NCBI GenBank assembly: GCA_964445985.1
Contig: CAYUMU010000004.1
Span: 98,642-162,641 of the forward strand
DNA from: CAYUMU01 sp964445985
GTDB taxonomy: Bacteria > Planctomycetota > Planctomycetia > Pirellulales > S012-138
Direction: 5' to 3'
DNA: 64,000 nt
Under the pieces are notes generated by a model that was not told where the DNA came from, did no database searches, and saw nothing but the letters and a program-made list of their open reading frames with translations. This document shows, piece after piece, positions 41,279 to 50,420 of this stretch. The position numbers and the translations under genes were made by a program. Each line of letters begins with the position of its first letter. The stretch's first letter is position 1.

Positions 41279-42163
41279 CTATTCCACCACGTCCACGGCC
41301 CTCACGCGACGCACCAAAGCCACCAGGCATACCAGGCAAACCGCGCTCAAGATGGCCAGGGCCTTCAAGCCCAGGGCCTGGTCTTCGTGCCCCGGAAAAT
41401 ACCCAAAACAAAACCGGCCCACATAGCGCATGTCACGCCAGGGGTCGAGCAACAGCCAGTTGATGTTGCCGGTCACCTCTTTCATTTGTCGGGCAATGAC
41501 CACCAGCATGAAGAACAGGCTGCTCCAGGTAATAGCGATCGGCGCCGTGCGCTGCAAATAGGCCGAGAGCGTGACCAACAAAATGCTCAGCACGGTGGAC
41601 AGCACCAGGCCATAACCCAAGATCGAGAGCACCAGCCGCCAATTGTCGAGCCAGTAATCAAAGCTCGACGTGAATGCCCCAAATTCCAGGTACAAAAGCA
41701 GCGCCGGCGCCACGGTAAGCAAGGCCACGATCGTGCCGACCGCCAGCAGCTTGCCCACAATGTAATGCCGCCGGTCGATTCGCCGCGACAGATAAAACGG
41801 CAGCGACTTCATGCGAAAGTCAGAACCCACGATCAAGCTGCCGGCAAAGGCCAGCAGCATCATGACCACCAGGCTTTGCCGCTCCATGAACATCAGGTAG
41901 CCGTTGCGTTCGGCATCAGAAGTAGGATCGGCCACGAAGTTCAGCCGCTCCAAAATTTGCTCTTTGAAGGCGCCGAGTTGCGTGACGGCGTAAATGATGG
42001 CGAAAAACACAATGAACTGGAGCAACCCCAGCCCGATCACCACCCAGTAGCTTTTGCGGCGAAAGACCTGCAGCAGGGCCACTTTGACGATGGCCAGGCT
42101 GCCGCGCCAGGGTGAGTGGAGGCGGCCTTCCCAGCCTTGATAGTGGGCCGAGTCGAGCTTCAT
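41279..42163 (-). CDS. ABC-2 type transporter permease
   Basis: The 294-residue product has six hydrophobic segments (for example YWVVIGLGLLQFIVFFAIIY, VMMLLAFAGSLIVG, IVALLTVAPALLLYLEF, LVLSILGYGLVLSTVLSILL, AIAILTWSSLFFMLVV-like and ALAILSAVCLVCLVALV). A RRIDRRHYIVGK segment between spans two and three is typical of ABC-2 permeases. The start codon overlaps the ATPase stop by four bases. The pair would form an exporter or a membrane-stress transporter; the cargo is unknown. Confidence 0.85.
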   Translation of the reverse strand: MKLDSAHYQGWEGRLHSPWRGSLAIVKVALLQVFRRKSYWVVIGLGLLQFIVFFAIIYAVTQLGAFKEQILERLNFVADPTSDAERNGYLMFMERQSLVVMMLLAFAGSLIVGSDFRMKSLPFYLSRRIDRRHYIVGKLLAVGTIVALLTVAPALLLYLEFGAFTSSFDYWLDNWRLVLSILGYGLVLSTVLSILLVTLSAYLQRTAPIAITWSSLFFMLVVIARQMKEVTGNINWLLLDPWRDMRYVGRFCFGYFPGHEDQALGLKALAILSAVCLVCLVALVRRVRAVDVVE

Positions 42164-43200
42164 GGCCGGGTCTCCGACGAACGAGGATGCAAGACGCGCG
42201 AACTGGGTGGCTGGCTCAAGGCCTCATCGGCCGCGCTGCCCGCCGCGCGTCCGGCGGCGCCGGCGCTGCTTTCGCTCGACTGGGTGACTCGAAAGAACAG
42301 TTGCTGCAGATCTTCTTCTTGCGGCTTGAGCAGGGTCACGATCGCGCCCTGCTCGCCGGCCAGTTGAAACAGCCGGGTGGTGGAATAATGGGGCGGTAGC
42401 AAGACCGCGGCTCGCGCGCTGGTTTCGGTATTTTGCCGCGACAGCAATTGCACGCCGTCGGCCTCCAGGGCGTGCTCCAGTTGCTTGGGTTCGGCCGCTT
42501 GCCAGGCCAACTCGAAATGGTTGCCGGTGCGATGCCGCAGTTCGGCCATGTTGCCAGCAAGCAGCACGGTACCCTGGTGCAGCACCACCACCTGGCGACA
42601 AAGCCGTTCCACGTCGCCCAGCAAATGCGTGCACAGCACCACGCTCTTGCCGGTTTCGGCAATCAGGTCTTCGATCAGCTTGAGCATGGCCCTGCGGCCG
42701 CGGGGGTCGAGGCCATTGGTGGGCTCGTCGAGCAGCAGCAAGTCGGGGTCGTGAATCAGCGCCGCGGCCAGCTTCAGCCGTTGCAGGTTGCCGGTGGAGT
42801 ATTCTTCCAGCTTGCGATACCGCAGCTCGCCCAGGCCCACGTAGTTGAGCACTTCGTGCGCCCGGCGGCGGGCCTGGCGATGCGGCATGCCGTACAAATC
42901 GCCCGAAAGCGTCACAAACTCCACGCCCTTCAGCACCGGCACGATCGCGGCGGCTTCGGCCATGTAGCCCACGCGGCCGCGAATGTGATTGCCGCGGGCG
43001 GTGACATCGTGCCCTAGGATTTCGCCACTGCCGTGGTCGGGCCGGAGCAAGCCCAGCAGGATTTTGAGGAGCGTGCTCTTGCCGGCGCCGTTGTTTCCCA
43101 CCAGGCCAATGGTGCCGGGCTCCAAAGACAGGCTCACATTATTCAGCGCCTGCACGTTGCCGTAGCTGCGGGAAATCTTTTGAAGGCGGATCAGCGGCAT
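42160..43200 (-). CDS. ABC transporter ATP-binding protein
   Basis: From the ATG at 43200 the product has 346 residues. Walker A is GNNGAGKST (35-43), the signature is the variant YSTGNLQRLKLAAAL, Walker B is DLLLLDEPTNGLDP and the switch His is in VVLCTHLLGDVERLC. The order and the RYRKLEEYSTG segment place it with ABC-2 exporters. A 120-residue C-terminal extension is Ala/Arg-rich and carries LVVPHYSTTRLFQLA-like strands. It is coupled to the permease gene and precedes a small 86-residue gene by 66 bases on the same strand. Confidence 0.92.
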   Translation of the reverse strand: MPLIRLQKISRSYGNVQALNNVSLSLEPGTIGLVGNNGAGKSTLLKILLGLLRPDHGSGEILGHDVTARGNHIRGRVGYMAEAAAIVPVLKGVEFVTLSGDLYGMPHRQARRRAHEVLNYVGLGELRYRKLEEYSTGNLQRLKLAAALIHDPDLLLLDEPTNGLDPRGRRAMLKLIEDLIAETGKSVVLCTHLLGDVERLCRQVVVLHQGTVLLAGNMAELRHRTGNHFELAWQAAEPKQLEHALEADGVQLLSRQNTETSARAAVLLPPHYSTTRLFQLAGEQGAIVTLLKPQEEDLQQLFFRVTQSSESSAGAAGRAAGSAADEALSQPPSSRVLHPRSSETRP

Positions 43201-43266
43201 CACAAACACCAGCCGAAAACGATGGGAGACCGAAGGCCCCCCGACCCAGGGAAGCGCGGGACGGCG

Positions 43267-43527
43267 CTACTTGCTCGACATCAATTTCTGGATGAGCTCG
43301 GCCAACTCGGCGGGGCTGTCGTTGGCCCGCAACTTCTCGATTTTGTCGGGCGGAATCTCCAGCTTTTGCAGCGCATTGACGATGTGCTTCCAACGCCGCT
43401 CGCGGGCCTTGCCCTCTTCCAAATACAACTCCGTCACATGCTCCGACAGCCGCTGCAGGCTGATCGCGTCGATGTTCTGGTAGTAGTTCTTGATGATCTT
43501 TTCTTGGTACTTGGAGCGCTTTTGCAT
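43267..43527 (-). CDS. Small conserved planctomycete-type protein of unknown function
   Basis: The 86-residue product is basic at the start (MQKRSKYQEKIIKNYYQNID), wholly helical, and rich in Lys, Glu and Leu (RLSEHVTELYLEEGKARERR; IVNALQKLEIPPDKIEKLR). It resembles small hypothetical proteins seen widely in planctomycetes, but no function is known. No membrane segment is present. It is upstream of the ABC ATPase gene on the same strand and may be the first gene of that unit. Confidence 0.75.
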   Translation of the reverse strand: MQKRSKYQEKIIKNYYQNIDAISLQRLSEHVTELYLEEGKARERRWKHIVNALQKLEIPPDKIEKLRANDSPAELAELIQKLMSSK

Positions 43528-43994
43528 CCGTCCGTCTCGCGCTGAGTGAGGCTGGGAAAACCCTGTCCGTGTTAATCTGGAGAAACCACGATCGTTAAAG
43601 TGTACACGGGCCTACCCGCCAAGGGCAGTCCCCCGCCACCGCCTCCCGCGCCGCACACCTGCCACGACGTAGGTTGCCGGTCGCCGACCGCGACCTGATC
43701 GCCGGGCAGTTGAATGAAAACCGAACCGTCTTTGGCCGTTGGACGTGGCAGTGAACCGCGACGCAAATGCGCCGGCGCCGCAGTCCGTGAAGATCCCCGC
43801 CGCGCCGTCTGCGCGCCCATCCATCCGGCGATGCGATGCAACTTCCGGTCCAAGGGCAGCCTTGGCAAGGCTGGCCCTACCTGCACGCCGTTCAAGTTAA
43901 TCCCCTGGAGGATAATGCACTTATCGTGGGCAGGCTTTAGAATCACAGGCTGCCGCCAGCCGGCCTGGCCCTACTCACTTGAGGGGAAGAAAGC
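43528..43994. other. Divergent intergenic region, no supported gene
   Basis: A minus-strand open frame at 43572-43946 (124 codons) is Gly/Pro/Arg-rich without conserved features and is not accepted. A near-perfect hairpin (AGGGCAGCCTTG against CAAGGCTGGCCCT) lies at 43853-43878. Confidence 0.45.
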
Positions 43995-44822
43995 ATGCAA
44001 AGCCCGCGATACCTGGTATTCGACGTGGAAAGCGTCGCCGATGGCGATTTGATTTCCAAAATCCGTTATCCGGGCGAAGGCCTGTCGGCGCTGGAAGCGG
44101 TGGCCCGATATCGGGAGGAATTGCTGGCAAAGTACGAGTCGGACTTCATCCCCTACACCTTTCAGGTGCCGATTTCGGTGGCGATCGGCAAGCTCTCGGG
44201 CGATTTTCGGCTGCTCGACCTGGTGGTGCTCGACGAGCCGCAATTCCGCCCGCACATTATTACCGAATACTTCTGGCGAGGCTGGGACCGCTACGCGCGG
44301 CCCACGTTGATCAGCTTCAATGGGCGAACCTTCGACTTGCCGCTGCTGGAACTGGCCGCGTTTCGCTACGGCATCGCGGCGCCCGGTTGGTTCAATGTCG
44401 AGGCCATGAGCTACGACCAGTTTCGCAACCGCTACAACCTCAAGTCGCACATCGACCTGCAAGAGCTGCTCACCAACTTTGGCAGCGCCCGGTTCAGCGG
44501 CGGCCTGAACCTGGCCGCCAGCCTACTGGGCAAGCCAGGCAAAATGGACGTGCAAGGCCACATGGTGCAAGACATGTACGACCGCCAGGAACTGCAGCAG
44601 ATCAACAACTACTGCCGCTGCGACGTGCTCGACACCTACTTCGTGTTCCTCCGCAGCCGCGTGATGCTGGGCAAGCTCACCCTGGAGCAAGAACAAACCA
44701 TCATCGCCGAAACCCGGCAAATGCTGGAAACCAACGCCGAACAAGTGCCCGCCTACCGCGATTATTTGGAACGGTGGGGCGATTGGGTGAATCCCTGGGA
44801 TACGCCGGCGAGCGAAGGCTAG
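43995..44822 (+). CDS. PolB-like 3'-5' exonuclease (DNA_pol_B_exo2 family)
   Basis: The 275-residue product has the DEDDy-type exonuclease core of the predicted PolB exonuclease family: exo I LVFDVESVAD (D10, E12), exo II LISFNGRTFDLPLLELAA and exo III YCRCDVLDTYFVFLRSRV with its Asp residues. The region KSHIDLQELLTNFGSARFSGGLNLAA is a family hallmark. It probably degrades or proof-reads single-stranded DNA or RNA 3' ends; no polymerase domain is attached. It is transcribed alone. Confidence 0.9.
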   Translation: MQSPRYLVFDVESVADGDLISKIRYPGEGLSALEAVARYREELLAKYESDFIPYTFQVPISVAIGKLSGDFRLLDLVVLDEPQFRPHIITEYFWRGWDRYARPTLISFNGRTFDLPLLELAAFRYGIAAPGWFNVEAMSYDQFRNRYNLKSHIDLQELLTNFGSARFSGGLNLAASLLGKPGKMDVQGHMVQDMYDRQELQQINNYCRCDVLDTYFVFLRSRVMLGKLTLEQEQTIIAETRQMLETNAEQVPAYRDYLERWGDWVNPWDTPASEG

Positions 44823-45209
44823 CAGGGCAGTTGCACGGCCGTCTTCCCAACCCGCAGCGTCAGGAAGGGCTTGGCTAAGAGCGGGGCAAATGCTGTGTCT
44901 ACAGTTCGGTCGGTCTTGATGAGTAGGGTCGCCTGGCATAACCACGGCATCAAATTTTTCGCAGGTCATAGCATAGAGGGTAATTGCTCGCCAACCACCT
45001 CAAAGGTTGAACGCCACGCCCGCCAGCTACTGAGATCCGGAGCGTCTAACTTGAAAGGGAACAGGAGGTTGCCAGCCTACGAGAGCTACAACTTCTATCG
45101 GGGATCCAAGTGCCAAGAACAGCTAACGCGGTCGATGCTTCTGGCCTCATGGTGCCAAGGCAATGCCTAACCTACAATTACTTTCTCTCTTGGGTAGTTC
45201 AATTCAAAC
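44823..45209. other. Intergenic region, nothing recognised
   Basis: The 387 bases have visibly lower GC than the neighbours. Short open frames carry no conserved features. Confidence 0.4.
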
Positions 45210-45770
45210 ATGAGAGTCGCGAAAGCGATGAAACCTCCCATCGAGATAGCCCTTCCAGGTCTCCTCGGTCTGCACGTTGTCTGGATGTCGGCAACGATTT
45301 CCACCGCATATGGTTCGCTGGCAACAACGATTCTATATCCCGTTTCTCTGTATCTTGATGCCAAATACACCTGGGCAGACCTCGACATTCCAAGAGATGA
45401 CGTGGCCGCCTATATCTCCTATTTGGGCATTCTGCCATTCTTGCTTCTGACGCTCACTGCTTACATAGTTAAGAGTCGTTATTTACTGAAGACGGGTCTT
45501 CCTAACTGGAAACATCTGGCCATCTCGCTAATCGCCAGCTCTTTGGTAATGACTGTTCCATGGCTCGCCTCATCCTGGTTCTTCGATCGGCATCGCTTTG
45601 CCTTGCCCGGCGACGGAAACTGGCCAGCGATCTCTGTCATGACCGCACTGGCCGCGGTACATGCCATCTTGGTTGTATTGTTCATAAAGGATGTCAGGGT
45701 CTGTACCGCCGCCATATTGGATCAGCCAGTGGATGTGTTTCCCGTAACATCGGACGCCGGTGATGGCTGA
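45210..45770 (+). CDS. Four-span membrane protein of unknown function, atypical composition
   Basis: The 186-residue product has hydrophobic segments near residues 15-45, 70-88, 107-124 and 143-162 (for example ISYLGILPFLLLTLTAYIV and LAISLIASSLVMTVPWLASS). Base composition is lower in GC than in the flanking genes and codon use is less biased, which hints at recent acquisition. The start may instead be the ATG at 45228. No family is recognised and no neighbours suggest a role. Confidence 0.6.
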   Translation: MRVAKAMKPPIEIALPGLLGLHVVWMSATISTAYGSLATTILYPVSLYLDAKYTWADLDIPRDDVAAYISYLGILPFLLLTLTAYIVKSRYLLKTGLPNWKHLAISLIASSLVMTVPWLASSWFFDRHRFALPGDGNWPAISVMTALAAVHAILVVLFIKDVRVCTAAILDQPVDVFPVTSDAGDG

Positions 45771-45781
45771 TCGTAGTTTTC

Positions 45782-45813
45782 GTAGTTGGCTATAACAAGC
45801 TATAGCCAACTAC
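45782..45813. terminator. Hairpin between convergent genes
   Basis: GTAGTTGGCTATA (45782-45794) and TATAGCCAACTAC (45801-45813) form a perfect 13-bp stem with a six-base loop, between the stop codons of the membrane-protein gene and yebC. There is no T tract, so a terminator role is inferred from position. Confidence 0.55.
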
Positions 45814-45839
45814 AACTACTACAACTACTGATCCCGAAG

Positions 45840-46574
45840 TTAGTTCGCGGTTGGGCTGGGCAATTCGGCGTTATGATACACCTCCTGCACGTCGTCACAG
45901 TCATAAAGCAAGTTCATGAACTTTTGGAACATCGGCAAGTCTTCCTCGCTGATGGCCTTGGTTGTTTGCGGCAGGAAGGTGATTTCTTGAACTTCCAACT
46001 CCGTTTCCGGGAAGGCTTCGAGCAGCGCCGTCTTGGCTTTGTAAAACTCTTCGGCGGGGGCAAAAATCGTGAGCGTGCCGTCCTTGCTCTCGATCTCTTC
46101 GATATTGACGTCCGCATTGAGCATCGCTTCGAGCACTTCGTCTTCGTTGTTCCCTTTGAACGAGAGAACCGCCAGGTGGTCAAACCACAGGGCAACCGAG
46201 CCCGACGTTCCCAATTTGGAACCGGTCTTCGAGAAGCAATTGCGAACCTCGGAAATCGTGCGTTGATTGTTATCCGTTAAACAGTCCACAATCACCATCG
46301 CCCCGCCTGGGCCAAAGCCCTCGTATCGGGCGGCGGCGAAGTCCTCGCCGCTATTTCCGCGAGCTTTCTCAATCGCCTTTTCGATCACGTGAGCCGGAAC
46401 CTGGTCCTGTTTGGCTTTCTCGATCAGGCTGCGGAGGGCCGGATTGCCTTCCGGGTCGGGAACGCCATTCTTGGCCACCACGTACAATTGCTTGCCGTAC
46501 TTGGAGTACACCTTGGATTTCTGAGCTGCCGTTTTAAATATGGCATTTTTACGGTTTTCGAAGCTTCTTCCCAT
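45840..46574 (-). CDS. yebC: YebC/PmpR family transcriptional regulator
   Basis: The 244-residue product matches YebC throughout: a basic N-terminus (MGRSFENRKNAIFKTAAQKS), the central domain with NGVPDPEGNPALRSLIEKAK, the signature EDFAAARYEGFGPGGAMVIV, TDNNQRTISEVRNCFSKTGS, and the C-terminal FMNLLYDCDDVQEVYHN. Members bind DNA as regulators and also appear to assist translation of hard proline motifs. The start has no strong ribosome-binding site. It is transcribed alone. Confidence 0.94.
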   Translation of the reverse strand: MGRSFENRKNAIFKTAAQKSKVYSKYGKQLYVVAKNGVPDPEGNPALRSLIEKAKQDQVPAHVIEKAIEKARGNSGEDFAAARYEGFGPGGAMVIVDCLTDNNQRTISEVRNCFSKTGSKLGTSGSVALWFDHLAVLSFKGNNEDEVLEAMLNADVNIEEIESKDGTLTIFAPAEEFYKAKTALLEAFPETELEVQEITFLPQTTKAISEEDLPMFQKFMNLLYDCDDVQEVYHNAELPSPTAN

Positions 46575-46903
46575 AAAACATCTCTTATCCGTCTTGGGGG
46601 CCAGCGCGCGGAGTCTTCAAAAAACGGTAACACTTCTCGGCATAAATTTCCAGGTGGCGAAACGCCGCGAAACCGGGGGGCCGTTCTAACCTGCCAGGGG
46701 GTGGAGGGACGAATCGGCCGCCTTGTTCGCGCCGCCCAAAGAAACCTCCCCCCAGGCCGCGCAAAATCCTCCGGCCGATTACCGTGTGCCACCAATCGTT
46801 GTGAGTTAAGATGCTGGGATTGCCCAGGCGGCGGTCGCTCCCCATCGGGTGGCGGCGCTGCTCCGCCGTGAGATGATGTTCATTTTTCCAGGAAAGTTCC
46901 AAT
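46575..46903. other. Divergent intergenic region
   Basis: The 329 bases between yebC and the SGNH hydrolase should hold both promoters. No other gene or clear structure is seen. Confidence 0.4.
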
Positions 46904-48088
46904 ATGATTCGCAACGTGCTTTTCGCGGTCCTCCTGCCCGTCGTCGGCGCTCCGCTGCTGGCCGCGGACCCGGTGTTGACCATCAAGCAGAACGACGTCT
47001 GGGTGATGGCTGGCGACAGCATCACGGCCCAGCGGCAGCACAGCAACTACATCGAAGCCTTCTATCGCACGCGCTACCCTGGCTTGAACTTGCAGTTCCG
47101 CAACTCAGGCATTGGCGGCAACCGCACCTCCAGCATCTTGGCTCGGTTCGATTACGATGTGGCCGCTTGGAAGCCCACGATCGTGAGCATTGAGTTGGGC
47201 ATGAACGATGTCGGCTCAGGGGACGACCCCGCCGCTTACATCGAAGGCATGCGGCAACTGATTGCCAAGATCCGCGAGATCAAAGCCACGCCGGTGCTGA
47301 TTTCGTCCAGCCCCGTCAACGATGGCAGCGTAAAGGGGGATTGGAAAAGCGATCGTTGCCGCCGGATCGATCCCTACACCGTGGCCCTCAAGAAGCTGGC
47401 CGACGAGGAACAGGTGGTGATGATCGATCAGTACCACGCCCTGCTCGACCTATGGGGTAAAAACAAGCAATCGCCCACCGGGATCAACCTGGAAGGCGAC
47501 CCGGTCCATCCCGGTCCCGTCGGTCAGTACACCATGGCGGGAGTCATTCTGGCCCAGCTGCATGTCGACCGCGATGTCAGCTCGGCGGTGCTCTCCGCCG
47601 AGGGCCAGGTGGCCTCCAGCAACGGCTGCAAGATTTCCGATGTTTCGGCGGCCGATGGCAAGCTGGCGTTCACCCGCACCGAGGAAAAAGGGGCCTGGCC
47701 GGTGGCCGCGAAGTCGAAAGCGGCGGCCGACCTGCTGCCCGAAATCCACAAGCTTTCGAACTGGATGTTGACCGTCACCGATCTTCCGGCCGGCAACTAT
47801 CAGGTGACGATCGACGGCCAGCCAGCGGCGACCCTCACCGAAAAGGAACTGGCCAGCGGTTGGAATCTGGCGACCATTTATGAAGGCGCCATTGCCGACC
47901 GCAACCAGAAGATCATCGGCCTGATCTCTCAACTGCAAGGGGGCCTGAACAATAATTGGCGTGCCGCCAGCAAAGCCCAAGACGAAGCCAAGCTGGCCGA
48001 AGCCCAGCAGGCCATCGACGCCGTCGAGTCGCAACTGAAGGCAGCCTGCGAACCGGCCGCGCTCAAGATCGAGATTCAAAAACAGTAG
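46904..48088 (+). CDS. Secreted SGNH/GDSL hydrolase
   Basis: The 394-residue product starts with a signal peptide (MIRNVLFAVLLPVVGAPLLA). The SGNH blocks are present in order: block I VMAGDSITAQ (nucleophile S39), block II Gly in NSGIGGNRTS, block III Asn in IELGMNDVGSG, and block V DPVHPGPVGQ with the catalytic Asp-His pair. These hydrolases act on esters, often of carbohydrates or lipids. The C-terminal ~150 residues form a separate beta-rich then helical part (LNNNWRAASKAQDEAKLAEA). No operon partner overlaps; the next gene follows 76 bases later. Confidence 0.9.
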   Translation: MIRNVLFAVLLPVVGAPLLAADPVLTIKQNDVWVMAGDSITAQRQHSNYIEAFYRTRYPGLNLQFRNSGIGGNRTSSILARFDYDVAAWKPTIVSIELGMNDVGSGDDPAAYIEGMRQLIAKIREIKATPVLISSSPVNDGSVKGDWKSDRCRRIDPYTVALKKLADEEQVVMIDQYHALLDLWGKNKQSPTGINLEGDPVHPGPVGQYTMAGVILAQLHVDRDVSSAVLSAEGQVASSNGCKISDVSAADGKLAFTRTEEKGAWPVAAKSKAAADLLPEIHKLSNWMLTVTDLPAGNYQVTIDGQPAATLTEKELASGWNLATIYEGAIADRNQKIIGLISQLQGGLNNNWRAASKAQDEAKLAEAQQAIDAVESQLKAACEPAALKIEIQKQ

Positions 48089-48164
48089 CGCCCCCGCGCG
48101 CCGGCCAGGCTGTTCCATGCGGCCTGGCCTTTTCAGGTTACCGCACTTGCCGGGAAGCTCATTC

Positions 48165-48929
48165 ATGCCCAGCTGCGATGTTCCGCGCGCGTTGATCCTT
48201 GCCGTCACCCTCGCCCTTCAGGTCGCTTCTGCCCCTTTGGCGGCAAGCGCCCAGGGGCCTCGCGCCAAGTACGGCCGAGATGCCGTGCGGCTGTACCACC
48301 GCCGCACCCATCTCCAGCAAACAGCCGCACCCGATTATTGGGCGCTCGCGCCCTACTACGCGCCGCAGCGCGGCGGCGCCTCGTGTGGGCTGGCTTCGGC
48401 AGCCATGGTGCTCAACGCGCTCAGGGCCGGCGAAAACTTGCCGGCTGACGAAGAACTGATTACCGAGGAGCGGCTGCTGGTCGACCTGGGGGAGGAACGC
48501 TGGCGGGTGAAGACCTCGCCCGATGGCGCCGGCCTCACGCTGGATGAACTGGCCGAAATCATCACCGCCGCCGCCCGGCATTACCAACTGGGGAACATCG
48601 CCGTTCAGGCCATTCATTTGGATACGGCCGACGCTGCCGCCCATGCCGCGTTCCGCCTTCGCTTGGTGGCCAACGAAGTAAGCGAACGGGATTTTATCAT
48701 CGTCAACTTTTTGCAGAGCCGTCTCACCGGCGACCCCGCAGGCGCGGTAGGGCACTTCGCCCCCCTCGCCGCCTACGACGATCGCCAACAGGCGGCCTTG
48801 CTGCTCGACCCCGACCGTGACTGGTACGAACCGTACTGGTCGCCGCTGACCGCGCTGACCGAAGCCATGGCCACCCGCGACAAAGAGGCCGGCAACATGC
48901 GAGGCTATGTGCAGATCAGTCGGAAGTAG
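48165..48929 (+). CDS. Exported phytochelatin-synthase-like cysteine protease
   Basis: From the ATG at 48165 the product has 254 residues and a signal peptide (ALILAVTLALQVASAPLAAS); an upstream in-frame codon at 48117 adds a basic head. The catalytic triad of bacterial phytochelatin synthases is visible: C74 in GGASCGLASAAMVLNAL, H197 in VGHFAPLAAYD and D215 in LLLDPDRDWYEPYW. The C-terminal metal-sensing domain of plant enzymes is absent, as in other bacteria, where the enzyme mainly cleaves Gly from glutathione. Export suggests action outside the cytoplasm. Confidence 0.85.
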   Translation: MPSCDVPRALILAVTLALQVASAPLAASAQGPRAKYGRDAVRLYHRRTHLQQTAAPDYWALAPYYAPQRGGASCGLASAAMVLNALRAGENLPADEELITEERLLVDLGEERWRVKTSPDGAGLTLDELAEIITAAARHYQLGNIAVQAIHLDTADAAAHAAFRLRLVANEVSERDFIIVNFLQSRLTGDPAGAVGHFAPLAAYDDRQQAALLLDPDRDWYEPYWSPLTALTEAMATRDKEAGNMRGYVQISRK

Positions 48930-48939
48930 CCACCACTGG

Positions 48940-48974
48940 GTGCCATGCTTACGCCACGGGCGTAAGCATGGCAC
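48940..48974. repeat. 16-bp perfect hairpin between convergent genes
   Basis: GTGCCATGCTTACGCC (48940-48955) pairs exactly with GGCGTAAGCATGGCAC (48959-48974) around a three-base loop, just after the phytochelatin-synthase-like gene. It may end transcription of both flanking genes. Its sequence looks like a planctomycete interspersed palindrome. Confidence 0.85.
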
Positions 48975-49035
48975 ACGAACGCAACACGAACGCAACACGA
49001 ACGCAACACGAACGCAACACGAACGCAACACGAAC
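48974..49035. repeat. 11-bp tandem repeat, 5.6 copies
   Basis: Five exact copies of CACGAACGCAA and a partial sixth run from the hairpin to the rarA stop codon. Such a perfect array is likely to vary in copy number. Confidence 0.92.
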
Positions 49036-50390
49036 TAACCGGCCGGCTTGGTCTCTGGGTCGTTTTTAGCTGCCCTCAGCACCTGGCGAATTTCCTGCAG
49101 TCGCGCTGCCAGGTCGCGTTCAAACCCGCGATCGACCGGCCGGTAATACTCGCGCTCCACGCCCAAGTAGTCTTGCGCGGCCACGCCCCCCTCGGCATTG
49201 TGGGCGTATTGATAGCCTTCGCCATGCCCTAGCCGCTCGGCGCCTGGGTAGTGCCGGTCGCGGAGATGCACTGGGACGGGGAGCAGGCGGCCTTCTTGCA
49301 CATCCCGCCGGGCTTCACCGATGGCCACCGTCGCCGCGTTCGACTTGGGCGCGCAGGCCAGATACGTGACCGCTTGGGCCAGCGCCAATTGGCACTCCGG
49401 CAAACCGACAAACTCCGTGGCCTGCATCGCGGCTACCGCCAGCGGCAGGGCGTGCGGATCGGCGTTGCCAATGTCTTCGCTGGCCAAAATCACAATCCGC
49501 CGGGCCAGAAACCGCACGTCCTCGCCCCCTTCCAACATCCGGGCCAGCCAATAAATGGCCGCGTCGGGATCGCTTCCCCGCACGCTCTTGATCAGGGCAC
49601 TCGCCGCGTCGTAGTGGTTGTCGCCGCTGGCGTCGTACTGCACGGCCTTCTTCTGCACCGATTCGGCCACCAACTCCCGCGTGAGTTCCACCGGTCGGGC
49701 ATCGCTGGAAAGCACCGCCACTTCCAAGGCCGTGAGCGCGCGGCGGGCGTCGCCATCGGATATTTCGGCCAAATAGGCCAGCGCGTCATCATGTGGGCGA
49801 ATGGGTATCTCGCCCAGCCCTCGGGCTTTATCGGCAATCGCCCGTTTCACCAGCGCCGTAATCTCCTCGACGGAGAGCGCCTGGAACTGAAATACCTGGC
49901 TGCGACTGACCAGCGCGCTGGTGACGGAGAAGAAGGGGTTTTGCGTGGTGGCGCCCACGAGAACCACCGTGCCATCTTCCACGTCGGGCAGCAGCACGTC
50001 TTGCTGCGATTTGTTGAAGCGGTGGATCTCGTCCACGAACAGCAGCGTGCGCCGGCCCTCGGCCGCCAGGCGATCTCGGGCTTCGGCAATCAAATCCCGC
50101 AGGTCTTTGACCCCGCTGGTGACCGCGTTGAGCTGGCGGTAGGCGGACTTGCTTTCGGCCGCGAGCAGCCGAGCCAGCGTGGTTTTGCCGGTGCCCGGCG
50201 GACCATAGAACAACACCGAGCCGAGCCGATCGGCCTTGAGCAATCGCCGCAACAGTTTGCCGGGGCCGAGAAAATGCTGCTGGCCGGCAAACTCATCGAG
50301 GCTGGCTGGCCGCATCCGCGCGGCCAACGGTTGGGCATTGCGGCGATTGGCTTCTTCCGCGGCTGCAAATAACGACACCGCGAAGCTCAC
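49035..50390 (-). CDS. rarA: Replication-associated recombination protein RarA
   Basis: The 451-residue AAA+ ATPase is full length: LAARMRPASLDEFAGQQHFL, Walker A FYGPPGTGKTT (63-71), Walker B LLFVDEIHRFNKSQQDVLLP, sensor 1 VLVGATTQNPFFSVTSAL and arginine-finger SRSQVFQF, then the C-terminal tetramerisation and winged parts (DASGDNHYDAASALIKSVRG, DVQEGRLLPVPVHLRDRHYP). RarA (MgsA) acts at stalled forks. It is transcribed toward the 11-bp tandem repeat; the repeat's last unit touches its stop codon. Confidence 0.95.
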   Translation of the reverse strand: MSFAVSLFAAAEEANRRNAQPLAARMRPASLDEFAGQQHFLGPGKLLRRLLKADRLGSVLFYGPPGTGKTTLARLLAAESKSAYRQLNAVTSGVKDLRDLIAEARDRLAAEGRRTLLFVDEIHRFNKSQQDVLLPDVEDGTVVLVGATTQNPFFSVTSALVSRSQVFQFQALSVEEITALVKRAIADKARGLGEIPIRPHDDALAYLAEISDGDARRALTALEVAVLSSDARPVELTRELVAESVQKKAVQYDASGDNHYDAASALIKSVRGSDPDAAIYWLARMLEGGEDVRFLARRIVILASEDIGNADPHALPLAVAAMQATEFVGLPECQLALAQAVTYLACAPKSNAATVAIGEARRDVQEGRLLPVPVHLRDRHYPGAERLGHGEGYQYAHNAEGGVAAQDYLGVEREYYRPVDRGFERDLAARLQEIRQVLRAAKNDPETKPAG

Positions 50391-50420
50391 TTTCGCTGGA
50401 AGAAAACGGACCCCGTGGCG

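Noticed and set aside
43572..43946. 124-codon minus-strand frame
   Set aside because: Low-complexity Gly/Pro/Arg content and no family features; likely chance in GC-rich intergenic DNA.
48974..49035. CRISPR-like array in the 11-bp repeat
   Set aside because: Units are 11 bp and directly abutting with no spacers, so it is a simple tandem repeat.
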